This document shows positions 34,105 through 42,718 of a stretch of DNA of 64,000 bases, in pieces. The notes beneath the pieces are model-generated. The model was not told the DNA's origin. It worked only from the letters and a program-made list of their open reading frames with translations, and did not search any database. Made by a program: the position numbers and the translations under genes. The stretch is from Haladaptatus halobius (GTDB lineage: Archaea > Halobacteriota > Halobacteria > Halobacteriales > Haladaptataceae), in NCBI RefSeq assembly GCF_020618475.1, contig NZ_CP085337.1, positions 744,001 to 808,000 on the forward strand, in the 5' to 3' direction. Numbering within the stretch: the first letter of the stretch is position 1; each line of letters starts with the position of its first letter.

Positions 34105-35289
34105 TCACCCCTCCTCCTCGCGCACGCTCGTCGCGGAGCCGTCGGTTCGAACCCCGTCATCGGTCGGACTCGACGTGCCGGGAACCGTTCCCTCGGTCGC
34201 GTGCATCCATTTGACGACTTTCGGCCCGGCCGGGCTGAAGAAGTGGACGTTCGGCCATTCGACTTCGAGACCGACCGTGTCACCGTCCGTCACCTGTTCG
34301 GTCGACTGGACGACCGCGTTCACCCGCCGGTCGCCCACGTCGAAGTAGAGTATCTTGGTGTCGCCCATCGGTTCGACGACTTCGACTTCGATGTCGATGA
34401 GGCCGGTTCCGGGTTCAGTGATGTTGAGGTTGCTCGGCCGGATACCGAGGATGACGTCCTCCCCGGGGAGCCCGTTTCGGAGTTCCTCGGCGACCGCCTC
34501 CGGCAACTGGATGTCGAACTCGTCGCCGACGACCGAATTTCCGTCGAAGCGCATCTCGAAGAAGTTGATCGACGGACTCCCGATGAAGTCGGCCACGAAC
34601 AGGCTGTTCGGGTCGTGGTAGATCTCCTCGGGCGATGCGATCTGCTCGATCCGACCGGCGTTCATCACCGCAATACGGTCGCCCATGCTCATTGCTTCCT
34701 CTTGGTCGTGCGTGACGAACACCGTCGCCACGTCGAGTTCTTGCTGCAATTCCTGAATCTCGGTTCGCATCACCGCTCGAAGTTTGGCGTCGAGGTTGCT
34801 GAGCGGTTCGTCGAGGAGGAACAGCGCGGGATCGCGGACGATGGCGCGTCCGAGCGCCACGCGCTGTTGCTGTCCGCCGGACAACTGGTTCGGGTATCGA
34901 TCGAGCAGGTCACCGATCTCCATGATGTCGGCGGCCCACCGAACCTGTTCGTCGATGGAACCCCTATCGGCGCCGCGCATCTTCAGCCCGAACGCCATGT
35001 TCTCGTACACCGTCATCGACGGGTACAGAGCGTAGTTCTGAAATACCATCGAGATGGCGCGATCCTTCGGCGGCAGTTCGGTCACTTCGTGTCCGCCGAA
35101 CGTGATGGTACCCGAGTCGGGCACCTCTAGCCCGGCGATGCATCGAAGCGTCGTCGACTTGCCGCAGCCTGACGGCCCGACGAGGACGAGTAGTTCTCCT
35201 TCTTCGATGTGGAGGTCGATATCGTCGACAGCGATTACCTGTCCGTCGTTGAACGTCTTGCGAACGTTTGCGAGATTTGCGTCAACCAT
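34105..35289 (-). CDS. ABC transporter ATP-binding protein (UgpC/MalK family)
   Basis: 394 residues. Walker A GPSGCGKST (about 38-46), Q-loop VFQNYALYP, signature LSGGQQQRVALGRA, Walker B LFLLDEPLSNLD and the switch His in VFVTHDQEEAMSM are all present. A C-terminal TOBE-type regulatory domain follows (GEDVILGIRPSNLNI), as in CUT1 ATPases. It energises the MalF/MalG-like pair encoded directly downstream. The C-terminal tail after about residue 370 is acidic and Thr/Ser-rich, typical of haloarchaeal versions. Confidence 0.93.
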   Translation of the reverse strand: MVDANLANVRKTFNDGQVIAVDDIDLHIEEGELLVLVGPSGCGKSTTLRCIAGLEVPDSGTITFGGHEVTELPPKDRAISMVFQNYALYPSMTVYENMAFGLKMRGADRGSIDEQVRWAADIMEIGDLLDRYPNQLSGGQQQRVALGRAIVRDPALFLLDEPLSNLDAKLRAVMRTEIQELQQELDVATVFVTHDQEEAMSMGDRIAVMNAGRIEQIASPEEIYHDPNSLFVADFIGSPSINFFEMRFDGNSVVGDEFDIQLPEAVAEELRNGLPGEDVILGIRPSNLNITEPGTGLIDIEVEVVEPMGDTKILYFDVGDRRVNAVVQSTEQVTDGDTVGLEVEWPNVHFFSPAGPKVVKWMHATEGTVPGTSSPTDDGVRTDGSATSVREEEG

Positions 35290-35356
35290 GGTTGAGCGGT
35301 TTTCGTGCGTTGGTCGGTATCGTGCTATGCGTTGTCGAAAGTCCTCTCATCGGTAC

Positions 35357-35629
35357 TCACTCCGACTCCGGGCCTGCTCGAACTCGGCTGGCGCCGAATC
35401 GATTGGTGAGCACTGCTTTGATTATCGGTACGAACATGATGGAACCCAGAACGAGCCCGGCGATGGCGATCGAACCGTCGACCGTTCCTGCCGTTCCGAC
35501 TGGCCCTTCAAGCCAGAAGTAGACAGGAATGCTCAGGAAGGCGTACGCGATGATCGCTGCTCCCAACGGGTGGTTCGTCACCCATTTGGAGCCGCCGCCC
35601 GAGTCGTGGGCCTGGTTAGTCTGCCCCAT
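35357..35629 (-). CDS. Small two-helix membrane protein heading the ABC operon
   Basis: 90 residues from the ATG at 35629 (MGQTNQAHDSGGGSKWVT); the frame is open upstream but a TATA-like GTTTATAACTTT at about 35649-35660 lies 26-28 nt before this ATG. Two hydrophobic helices: LGAAIIAYAFLSIPVYFWL and IAIAGLVLGSIMFVPIIKAV. It lies 67 bp upstream of the ATPase gene on the same strand, so it is probably the first gene of the importer operon. No family recognised. Confidence 0.65.
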   Translation of the reverse strand: MGQTNQAHDSGGGSKWVTNHPLGAAIIAYAFLSIPVYFWLEGPVGTAGTVDGSIAIAGLVLGSIMFVPIIKAVLTNRFGASRVRAGPESE

Positions 35630-35650
35630 ACAAGCTAACACATACCACAA

Positions 35651-35722
35651 AGTTATAAACGCTTGCATGACAAGCAGTAGATTATATGATATCATCAGAT
35701 ATCCGATGCAAAATCTTATCCC
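35651..35722. promoter_or_regulatory. Divergent promoter region with two palindromes
   Basis: The region serves the ABC operon to the left and the CoA-transferase gene to the right. Left TATA-like element at about 35649-35660. GCTTG-N5-CAAGC at 35661-35675 lies just upstream of it. A perfect 10-bp palindrome ATGATATCAT is at 35686-35695. Right TATA-like AAATCTTATCC at about 35712-35722 is 28 nt before the ATG at 35745. Either palindrome could bind a regulator controlling both directions. Confidence 0.45.
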
Positions 35723-35744
35723 ATCGGTCGGTCTTTCGTCATAC

Positions 35745-37016
35745 ATGTCACGGTCAACTGATGACAGAGACCCCGCTCAGTCGGGGATCCTCGACGGAGT
35801 GCGGGTTCTCGACCTCTCGACGTTCGTCACCGGCGGGTTCTGCTCGCTCATGCTTGCGAATCAGGGCGCGGAAGTCATCAAAGTCGAACGGCCAGGGGTC
35901 GGCGACGACAACCGTCACTCGGGGCCGCCGTTCGTCGACGTGGACGGATACGACGGCCCGGGGAAGACCGCGTCCGACCGCGGCGAATCGCCCTACTTCT
36001 GGACGGTGAACTACGACAAAAAGAGCGTCGAGCTGAATCTGAAGAGCGACGAGGGACTGGAGGTGCTCTACGACCTGGTCGGCGAGTCAGACGTATTCAT
36101 CGAGAACTACCGCCCTGGAACCGCCGACCGACTCGGCGTCGGGTATGAGGATCTCCGCGAACGCAACGGCGAACTCATCTACTGCTCCATCTCGGCGTTC
36201 GGCGAGTCGGGACCGTGGAGCGACCGACCGGGCTACGACCTGCTCGTGCAGGGGACCAGCGGCATCATGAGCGTCACCGGATCGGAGGAGGGCGACCCGG
36301 TCAAAGTGGGTCTGCCCCAGACCGACCTCATCACCGCCATGTGGGCCGCGTTCGGCATCGTGGGGGCGCTGTATCGCCGGAAGTCGACTGGGAAGGGCGA
36401 ACGGGTCGAACTCGGCATGCTGGACGCCGCGCTTCCGTGGTTGACCAAGCAGGCGGGGAAAGCGTTCGCGGGCGAGGAGCCGACGCGGATGGGGACGAAA
36501 GACCCCGTGCTCGCACCGTATCAGGTGTTCCCGACGGCGGACGGACACCTCAGCGTCGCGGCGGCGAACCAGAAGCTCTGGACGGAGTTGTGCGAGGCCA
36601 TCGACCGGCCGGAACTGGCGGACGATCCGCGATTCGAGACCAACGCCCACCGGGTCGAGAACATGGACGAACTAGAGGCAGTGTTGTCGGACGTCTTCCG
36701 AAAGCGGCGAACGGACGAGTGGGTCGAACTGCTCGCGGACGAATGGGGACTGCCTGTTGGGCCGGTCTACAGCGTGGACGAGGCGCTCCACAACGAGCAA
36801 GTGGAGGCTCGAAACGTGCTGTCGACGGCGAACCACCCGGCGGCGGGAGAGATTCCGGTCATCGAACACCCACTCAACTTCGCGAACGCGGAGTCGGGCT
36901 TCCGGGACGGCCCGCCGCTTCTGGGGGAGGACACGGTGCCGATTCTCCGAGAGATGGGGTACACCGACGAGGACATCGAGACGCTGAAGAACGCCGACGC
37001 GATTCCCGACGAATGA
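35745..37016 (+). CDS. CaiB/BaiF (class III) CoA-transferase
   Basis: 423 residues from the ATG at 35745; the longer frame upstream overlaps the ABC promoter and is non-homologous. Class III motifs: VRVLDLSTFVTGGFCSLMLA, NQGAEVIKVERPG, VFIENYRPGTADRLGVGYED, and the catalytic Asp165 in RPGYDLLVQGTSGIMSVTG. These enzymes move CoA between carboxylates in the cytoplasm, for example succinyl-CoA to itaconate, citramalate or oxalate. One of three such proteins in this cluster (also 42719 and 44996). Confidence 0.9.
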   Translation: MSRSTDDRDPAQSGILDGVRVLDLSTFVTGGFCSLMLANQGAEVIKVERPGVGDDNRHSGPPFVDVDGYDGPGKTASDRGESPYFWTVNYDKKSVELNLKSDEGLEVLYDLVGESDVFIENYRPGTADRLGVGYEDLRERNGELIYCSISAFGESGPWSDRPGYDLLVQGTSGIMSVTGSEEGDPVKVGLPQTDLITAMWAAFGIVGALYRRKSTGKGERVELGMLDAALPWLTKQAGKAFAGEEPTRMGTKDPVLAPYQVFPTADGHLSVAAANQKLWTELCEAIDRPELADDPRFETNAHRVENMDELEAVLSDVFRKRRTDEWVELLADEWGLPVGPVYSVDEALHNEQVEARNVLSTANHPAAGEIPVIEHPLNFANAESGFRDGPPLLGEDTVPILREMGYTDEDIETLKNADAIPDE

Positions 37017-37029
37017 CGCGATCGACACC

Positions 37030-37512
37030 ATGAGCGACGAGAACGCGTCGGATCGGTACCGGACGGGCGCGGACGACGAGACCAATGTCGACGCGGTCGA
37101 GGATCGCTCCGACCAACACGTACCGGAGGAGGACACTCGCCTCCTCGCGCGAGTTCCGGAGTGGGTCGTCGCCCTTGGAGCGGGGGCGCTGCTGACTGCG
37201 ACGCTCATCACGCTCGCCGGGTCGGCGTTCCTCTGGTACTCGGTCTCGCAGGGACGGTTCTACGGCTACGAGCCGTACGAAATCGTCCTCGCGGGCGTAC
37301 AGTTCACCGCGGTGACGGCGTTTCAGGCGGTCGGCGTCCACTGGGCCCGCCAACGAGTCCGATGGATGTGGGTCATGCTCGCGGCCATCGCGGGGTCGCT
37401 GACGTTCATAGCGCTCCCGTTCACCGCGGTTGCGCTCGCGTGCATCGGTCTCGGCAAGTATCACTTCACGCTTGAGACACCGACGAACGTCATCCGTGGC
37501 GAGGAAAACTAA
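37030..37512 (+). CDS. Hypothetical membrane protein
   Basis: 160 residues: an acidic soluble N-terminus of about 45 residues (MSDENASDRYRTGADDE onward) and three hydrophobic helices (VVALGAGALLTATLITLAG, EIVLAGVQFTAVTAFQAVG and MLAAIAGSLTFIALPFTAVA). It starts 13 bp after the CoA-transferase stop, so the two are probably cotranscribed. The family is not recognised. The C-terminal FTLETPTNVIRGEEN is cytoplasmic or external depending on helix count. Confidence 0.65.
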   Translation: MSDENASDRYRTGADDETNVDAVEDRSDQHVPEEDTRLLARVPEWVVALGAGALLTATLITLAGSAFLWYSVSQGRFYGYEPYEIVLAGVQFTAVTAFQAVGVHWARQRVRWMWVMLAAIAGSLTFIALPFTAVALACIGLGKYHFTLETPTNVIRGEEN

Positions 37513-37550
37513 CCCCCACGCTTATTCGTTCTAATCACATCGCATCTGGT

Positions 37551-38945
37551 ATGTCAACCACAGACGCGACCTCCCGGTTAGCGTCGCACTGCGCGGAGAC
37601 GAGATTCGCCGACTTACCCGTCGACACGCGGGAGAAACTCAAGCGCCACGTGCTCGATTTCCTCGGGGTTACGCTCGGCGCGCACGAACACGCCGCATCC
37701 ACGCCGTCCATTCTCGAGGGACTGGGCGGCGGCCGCGAAGGCGGCGAAGCGACGATAATCGCGACGGGCGAGCGCCGTTCACCGAATCGCGCCGCCGCGG
37801 TCAACGGGGCGCTCGCCCACAGCCTCGACTTCGACGACACCCACCGCGAGTCGTCGCTTCACCCCGGCGCGCCGGTGATTCCGGCTGCGCTCGCGGTCGC
37901 CGAACGCGACGGGGCGACCGCCGAGCGAGTCCTCGCCGGCGTGTCGGCGGGGTTCGACGTCGCCTGCGTTCTCGGCCGGGCCGTCGACCCGGACGCCCAC
38001 TACGATCGAGGGTTTCACGGAACGGCAACCTGCGGGACGTTCGGCGCCATCGCCGCCGCGGGCGTGGTGGCGGGGCTCTCGGTCGCCGAGTTCGAAGCGG
38101 CGTTCGGAATCGGCGGCAGTCAGGCCGCCGGGTCGCTCCAGTTCCTGTCGAATGGCGCGTGGAACAAGCGCCTCCACCCGGGACTGGCCGCGCGCCGCGG
38201 GGTCACCGCCGCCTCGCTCGCCGCGGCCGGGTTTCGGGGCGCGGATGCGGCCATCGAGGGCGAATACGGCTTCCTGACCGGATACACGGCCACCCCCAAC
38301 CCCGAGGCGTTCGACCGACTCGGCGACCACGCCGTGATGGAAACTGCGTTGAAACCGTACCCCTGCTGCCGGTACATGCACGCCGCGCTCGACGCGCTCA
38401 CCGAGATCGGAGCGCAGGTCGACCCGAACGCGGTGGAGTCGGTGGTCGTCGACCTCCCGGAACCGGGCGTGCGACTGACCGGCGACCCCGTCGAACGCAA
38501 GCGGCGACCGTCGAACTTCGTGGACTGCCAGTTCAGCATGCCCTTCGGGTCGGCCCTCGCGCTGTCGACCGGCGACGCGGGACTGGCGGCGTTCCTCGAC
38601 GCCCAGTCGCACCTCGACGACCCCGAACTCCGCGAACTGATGGATGCGACCGAGGTGGTGTCGACGGACGCGGTGCAGTCTCGATTCCCGAAGCAGTGGA
38701 CGGCGGGAATCGTCGTCGAGACGGAGCACGAAACACACGAGCGGTTCGTCGAGACCGCTCTCGGGGAACCCGAGAAGCCGCTAGGGTGGGACGGTGTGGC
38801 CGAGAAGTTTGAGACGCTCGCGAGGTCGTCGGGCGTCGGTGGCGACACCCGGCGAGAGCTCGTCGAAATCACGCGCGAGTTCGAGAACCACACCGTCGAC
38901 GACCTGACGGACGCCCTCCGCGAGCAGCGGTCGCGGCCACGGTAG
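37551..38945 (+). CDS. MmgE/PrpD family protein (second copy)
   Basis: 464 residues. Family motifs: ALAHSLDFDDTHRESSLHPG, GFHGTATCGTFGAIAAAG, LHPGLAARRGVTAASLAAAG and LKPYPCCRYMHAALDAL. It is paralogous to the protein at 25155. Members dehydrate 2-methylcitrate or decarboxylate cis-aconitate. The MFS gene 2 bp downstream is probably cotranscribed and may import the substrate. A TATA-like ACGCTTATTCG at about 37517-37527 lies 28 nt before the ATG. Confidence 0.86.
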   Translation: MSTTDATSRLASHCAETRFADLPVDTREKLKRHVLDFLGVTLGAHEHAASTPSILEGLGGGREGGEATIIATGERRSPNRAAAVNGALAHSLDFDDTHRESSLHPGAPVIPAALAVAERDGATAERVLAGVSAGFDVACVLGRAVDPDAHYDRGFHGTATCGTFGAIAAAGVVAGLSVAEFEAAFGIGGSQAAGSLQFLSNGAWNKRLHPGLAARRGVTAASLAAAGFRGADAAIEGEYGFLTGYTATPNPEAFDRLGDHAVMETALKPYPCCRYMHAALDALTEIGAQVDPNAVESVVVDLPEPGVRLTGDPVERKRRPSNFVDCQFSMPFGSALALSTGDAGLAAFLDAQSHLDDPELRELMDATEVVSTDAVQSRFPKQWTAGIVVETEHETHERFVETALGEPEKPLGWDGVAEKFETLARSSGVGGDTRRELVEITREFENHTVDDLTDALREQRSRPR

Positions 38946-38947
38946 TC

Positions 38948-40291
38948 ATGGTGGCGCTAGGCATCGTGAACCGAACCACGGCGAGAATCCGGAGCGGGAT
39001 GGATGCGCTCCGCGGAGATGGCCGAGGCCGCGTCCTGGTCGTCGTGGCCGCGGGCTGGCTGTTGGTGCTCGGCACTCGCATCATCCTCCCGGCGCTTCTT
39101 CCGCAGGTCAAAGTGGCGTTAGGCATCGACAACGCGACCGCCGGATTGCTCGTCTCGGTACTCTGGGGGGCGTACGCGGTGACCCAGTTCCCCGCCGGAA
39201 TGATGATCGACCGAATCGGCGAGCGGACGACCCTGACCGCGAGCACGGTCGTCACCGCCGCGGGGGCCGCCGCGTTGACCGTCGCACCCTCATTTCCGGT
39301 GTTCGTCCTCGGCGGCGTGCTGTTCGGTCTCGGCTCGGGCCTCTACGCCCCGCCGCGGGTGACGGTGCTGTCGCGCATCTACCCCGACCGGGACGGGACG
39401 GCGCTCGGAGCCACATTCGCCGTCGGCAACCTCGGCGCGGCGGGACTGCCGCTCGTCGCGGGGGCGCTGGCCCTGTGGTTCCACTGGCGGGCGGGGTTCG
39501 GGTTCGTCGTTCCGCCGCTCGTGTTGGTCGCGTTCGGCCTGTGGGTCTACGTCCCGACTCGGGCAGACGGGAAATCCCGTGCGGCCGAGCAGTTCACCCG
39601 ACGAACCGCCGTCCGGCTCCTCCGCGACATGACCGACGGTCGCGTGGTGCTGGCGTGGGTGGCGATGACGTTGATCCTGTTCACCTATCAAGGCATCACC
39701 GCCTTCCTCCCGACCTACCTCATCGACGCCAAGGGACTGACGCAGGGAACCGCCTCGGTGCTCTACGGGCTGTTCTACACGAGCGGGGCCGTCTCCCAGT
39801 GGTTCGCCGGCAACGCCGCCGACCGGTACGGCGAGCGAACCGTCCTCGCTGCGCTCGCCGGCGTCGGAGTGGTCACGGTCGGACTGCTGCCGTTCGTCGG
39901 CGGAACTGCGGCCCTCGCCGCGCTGCTCGCGCTGCTCGGAACCCGACTCGGTATCGGCCCCGTCGGCAATGGGTACGTCGCGGCGCTGTTGCCGGACGAG
40001 ATACAAGGAGCGGGGTACGGGTTGTTTCGGACGTTCTATCTCGCGGTCGGCGCGACGGGGTCGCTGTTCGTCGGCGTCCTCGCCGAACGAGGCTGGTTCG
40101 ACGAGGCGTTTCTGGTGCTCGCGGGCGTCACCGCGATGTCCTCGGTGCTCTACCTGTTCCTGCCGACCGCACCCGCCTCGGTGACCGTCGGTTCGACCGA
40201 GGACGCCGAAAGCGGAACCGACGGCGGCCTCTCCAGCGCCGCCGAACCGGGGAGCAACGCTGACGGCGAAAGCGACCAGACCACGGACTAA
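38948..40291 (+). CDS. MFS transporter
   Basis: 447 residues, 12 helices, with the loop 2-3 motif GMMIDRIGERTTLTASTVV. The N-terminus (RGDGRGRVLVVVAAGWLLV, IDNATAGLLVSVLWGAYAV) closely matches the MFS protein at 10162, marking a duplication. The C-terminal tail of about 40 residues is acidic and Ser-rich. It lies 2 bp after the MmgE/PrpD gene. A carboxylate substrate is inferred from context only. Confidence 0.88.
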   Translation: MVALGIVNRTTARIRSGMDALRGDGRGRVLVVVAAGWLLVLGTRIILPALLPQVKVALGIDNATAGLLVSVLWGAYAVTQFPAGMMIDRIGERTTLTASTVVTAAGAAALTVAPSFPVFVLGGVLFGLGSGLYAPPRVTVLSRIYPDRDGTALGATFAVGNLGAAGLPLVAGALALWFHWRAGFGFVVPPLVLVAFGLWVYVPTRADGKSRAAEQFTRRTAVRLLRDMTDGRVVLAWVAMTLILFTYQGITAFLPTYLIDAKGLTQGTASVLYGLFYTSGAVSQWFAGNAADRYGERTVLAALAGVGVVTVGLLPFVGGTAALAALLALLGTRLGIGPVGNGYVAALLPDEIQGAGYGLFRTFYLAVGATGSLFVGVLAERGWFDEAFLVLAGVTAMSSVLYLFLPTAPASVTVGSTEDAESGTDGGLSSAAEPGSNADGESDQTTD

Positions 40292-40303
40292 ACGGATTTC
40301 CGC

Positions 40304-41365
40304 TCAGCCGGTCAGCCTGTCGCGGAGGTCGGCAATCACGTCCTCGGTGGCCGCCTGCCCGCCGAGGTCGGGCGTCCGGGGTGCGTCCGTGTCGGCCACC
40401 TGCGCGGCGACCGTGTCCCAGAGGTCGTCGGCCGTCGACCGTTCCCCGAGGTGTTCAAAGAGCATCGCACCCGAGAGAACGGTGGCGAGGGGGTTGGCAA
40501 CCCCTTGACCGACTATGTCGGGCGCGCTCCCGTGCACCGGTTCGAACATCGAGGGATAGTTCCCGTCGGGGTTAACGTTCGCCGACGGTGCGAGACCCAT
40601 GCTCCCGGTGACGATCGCGCCGATGTCGGTCAGGATGTCGCCGAACAGGTTCGACGCCACCACCACATCGAACTGCTCGGGGCGGCGGATGAAGTCCATG
40701 CTCGCGGCGTCGACCAACAGGCGTTCGACCTCGATGTCGGCGTACTCCTCGCCGACCTCCTCGACGATGTCGTCCCAGAACACCATGCTGTGGGCCTGCG
40801 CGTTCGACTTGGTGATGCTGGTTAGCTTTCCCTCGCGCTCGGTCGCGGCCTCGAACGCGGCGCGGACGATTCGCTCGGTCGCCTCGCGCGTAAACACCCC
40901 GCTCTGAATCGCCACGTCGTTGCCGAACCCGAGGTGTTCGCGTCCGCCGACGTCGGCGTACTCGCCCTCGGTGTTCTCGCGGTAGACGACGAAGTCGATG
41001 TCGCCGCCTTCGTACCCGCGCAACGGGCTCTCGATGCCGTCGAACAGAACCGAGGGCCGCTTGCAGATACCCTGGTCGAACCCTTTCCGGATGGGCAACA
41101 GCAGTCCGTGAAGCGTGACGTGGTCGGGTACTTCGGGGTGGCCGACCGCTCCCAACAGAATCGCGTCGGACTTTTCTAATCGATCGAGGCCGTCGTCGGG
41201 CATCATCGAACCGTCCTCCACGTACCGTTCGCTACCCCAATCGTACCGTATCGTTTCGAACTCGAAACCCGCCGCGTCGGCCGCGTCTTCGAACAGCGGA
41301 AGCGCCGCGTCGACGACTTCCGGCCCGATACCGTCTCCGGGAATCGTTGCTATCTCGTACGCCAT
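40304..41365 (-). CDS. Tartrate/D-malate dehydrogenase-type beta-decarboxylating dehydrogenase
   Basis: 353 residues of the isocitrate/isopropylmalate dehydrogenase family. Visible: IPGDGIGPEVVDAALPLFE, VVYRENTEGEYADVGGREH (the substrate loop type of tartrate/D-malate dehydrogenases), the catalytic Lys in TSITKSNAQAHSM, NLFGDILTDIGAIVTGSMG, and EPVHGSAPDIVGQGVANPLA. It oxidises and decarboxylates a 2-hydroxy-dicarboxylate with NAD. LeuB is an alternative but the neighbourhood is catabolic, without LeuC/D. TATA-like GTTTTTTTACGG lies about 27 nt upstream. Confidence 0.83.
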   Translation of the reverse strand: MAYEIATIPGDGIGPEVVDAALPLFEDAADAAGFEFETIRYDWGSERYVEDGSMMPDDGLDRLEKSDAILLGAVGHPEVPDHVTLHGLLLPIRKGFDQGICKRPSVLFDGIESPLRGYEGGDIDFVVYRENTEGEYADVGGREHLGFGNDVAIQSGVFTREATERIVRAAFEAATEREGKLTSITKSNAQAHSMVFWDDIVEEVGEEYADIEVERLLVDAASMDFIRRPEQFDVVVASNLFGDILTDIGAIVTGSMGLAPSANVNPDGNYPSMFEPVHGSAPDIVGQGVANPLATVLSGAMLFEHLGERSTADDLWDTVAAQVADTDAPRTPDLGGQAATEDVIADLRDRLTG

Positions 41366-41437
41366 ACGATACCAATCGGAGAAACGCCGTAAAAAAACCT
41401 CGGTCGAAATGGGCGGGGGGTCGGGCGGTTGCCACCG

Positions 41438-42601
41438 CTACGCGTCGACCCGGAACTCGGCCAGCACGTCCCGGTCGATTTCGATACCGAGACCGGGGGC
41501 GTCGGGAATCGGTACCTCGTTGCCGTCGTTCGTGACGGGGTCGACGGCGAGACCCTCGCGGATGGGGTTCGGCGTGCGGTCGAACTCCAGCATCGGCTCG
41601 CCAGGAATCGTCGCGAGTACTTGGAGACTGGCCGCGAGCGCGACTGCGCTCCCGAACACGTGGGGCAGACACTGGACATTTGCCGCGTCGGCCATCGTCG
41701 CTACCCGCCTCGTCGAGGTGATACCGCCGGCGCTCGTGACGTCGGGCTGGACGTATCCCACCGCCCCGGCGTCGAGAACGCGGTCGAACTCGTGCTGGAA
41801 CGCCCAGCACTCACCGCCCGCCAGCGGAACCTCGACCGCGTCGTTGAGCGCGGCGTAATTTTCGACGTTCCGGGGCGGCACCGGTTCCTCGAAGAAGTAG
41901 ACGTCGAGATCCGCGAGGCCCTCGGCGACCCGCCGGGCGTCGGCGACGTCGTACGCGTGGTTGGCGTCGGTCATCAACCGCACGTCGTCGCCGACCGCCT
42001 CCCGGATGGCTCGGACGAGTTCCACGTCCTTCTCGGTGTCCCAGTCGAAGTGGCGCGCGAGCCCGATCTTGTTCTTCAGCGCGTCGAAACCGGCCGCGAC
42101 GTGACCCTCCGCCTCGTCGACCACGTCGGCGCGAAGTTCCTCGAAGTCCTCGACGTCGCCCCAGAAGTGGCCCGTCGCGTACGCCCGCACTCGGTCGCGT
42201 CGCCGGCCGCCGATGAGCGTCGATACCGGAGCGCCGACCGTCTTCCCGTAGAGATCCCACAGCGCGATATCCACGCCGCTGACGACGCTGGCGGGGACGT
42301 AGGAGTGGTACGACGACCGCAGTGCGTACACCAAATCGTCGTGTATTTGCTCGACGTCGCGGGGGTCGCGGCCAGCGAGGAACGGAGCGACGTACTCCTC
42401 GACGAGTTCGCGGTTGCCCGCAGTCGGCCCCCAACACTCCCCCCATCCGACCCGCCCGTCGTCGGCTTCGAGCCGAACGAGACAGTATTCGCGGCTGTCG
42501 ATCCACTTCTGGGCGTTGGCGAATCGTTCTTCGAGGTCTCTGCGGAGCGGAATCGCGTCGACGCTGGTGACTTCCATGCACGCCACGTCGGAGTCGACCA
42601 T
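41438..42601 (-). CDS. Enolase superfamily enzyme, mandelate racemase subgroup
   Basis: 387 residues (the ATG at 42577 is an alternative start). Mandelate-racemase-subgroup residues are complete: Lys176 and Lys178 in LKNKIG, metal ligands Asp212 (TDANHAY), Glu238 (FFEEPVPP) and Glu264 (GGECW), and catalytic His314 in CLPHVFGSAV with Asp287 preceding. The subgroup abstracts a proton alpha to a carboxylate, giving racemases and acid-sugar or tartrate dehydratases. Next to a tartrate/D-malate-type dehydrogenase (72 bp downstream, same strand), a hydroxy-acid dehydratase is a reasonable guess. Confidence 0.87.
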   Translation of the reverse strand: MVDSDVACMEVTSVDAIPLRRDLEERFANAQKWIDSREYCLVRLEADDGRVGWGECWGPTAGNRELVEEYVAPFLAGRDPRDVEQIHDDLVYALRSSYHSYVPASVVSGVDIALWDLYGKTVGAPVSTLIGGRRRDRVRAYATGHFWGDVEDFEELRADVVDEAEGHVAAGFDALKNKIGLARHFDWDTEKDVELVRAIREAVGDDVRLMTDANHAYDVADARRVAEGLADLDVYFFEEPVPPRNVENYAALNDAVEVPLAGGECWAFQHEFDRVLDAGAVGYVQPDVTSAGGITSTRRVATMADAANVQCLPHVFGSAVALAASLQVLATIPGEPMLEFDRTPNPIREGLAVDPVTNDGNEVPIPDAPGLGIEIDRDVLAEFRVDA

Positions 42602-42718
42602 ACTGAAACTTTCCCTACGGTAGCAAACCGCACGGCGACGCGATCCTCCTCCGAGACGACCGAAACTCCTTCGTCGGCGTCTATTCCGGGGGCGAACGCG
42701 TTCGCTCGCGGTCGTGAA

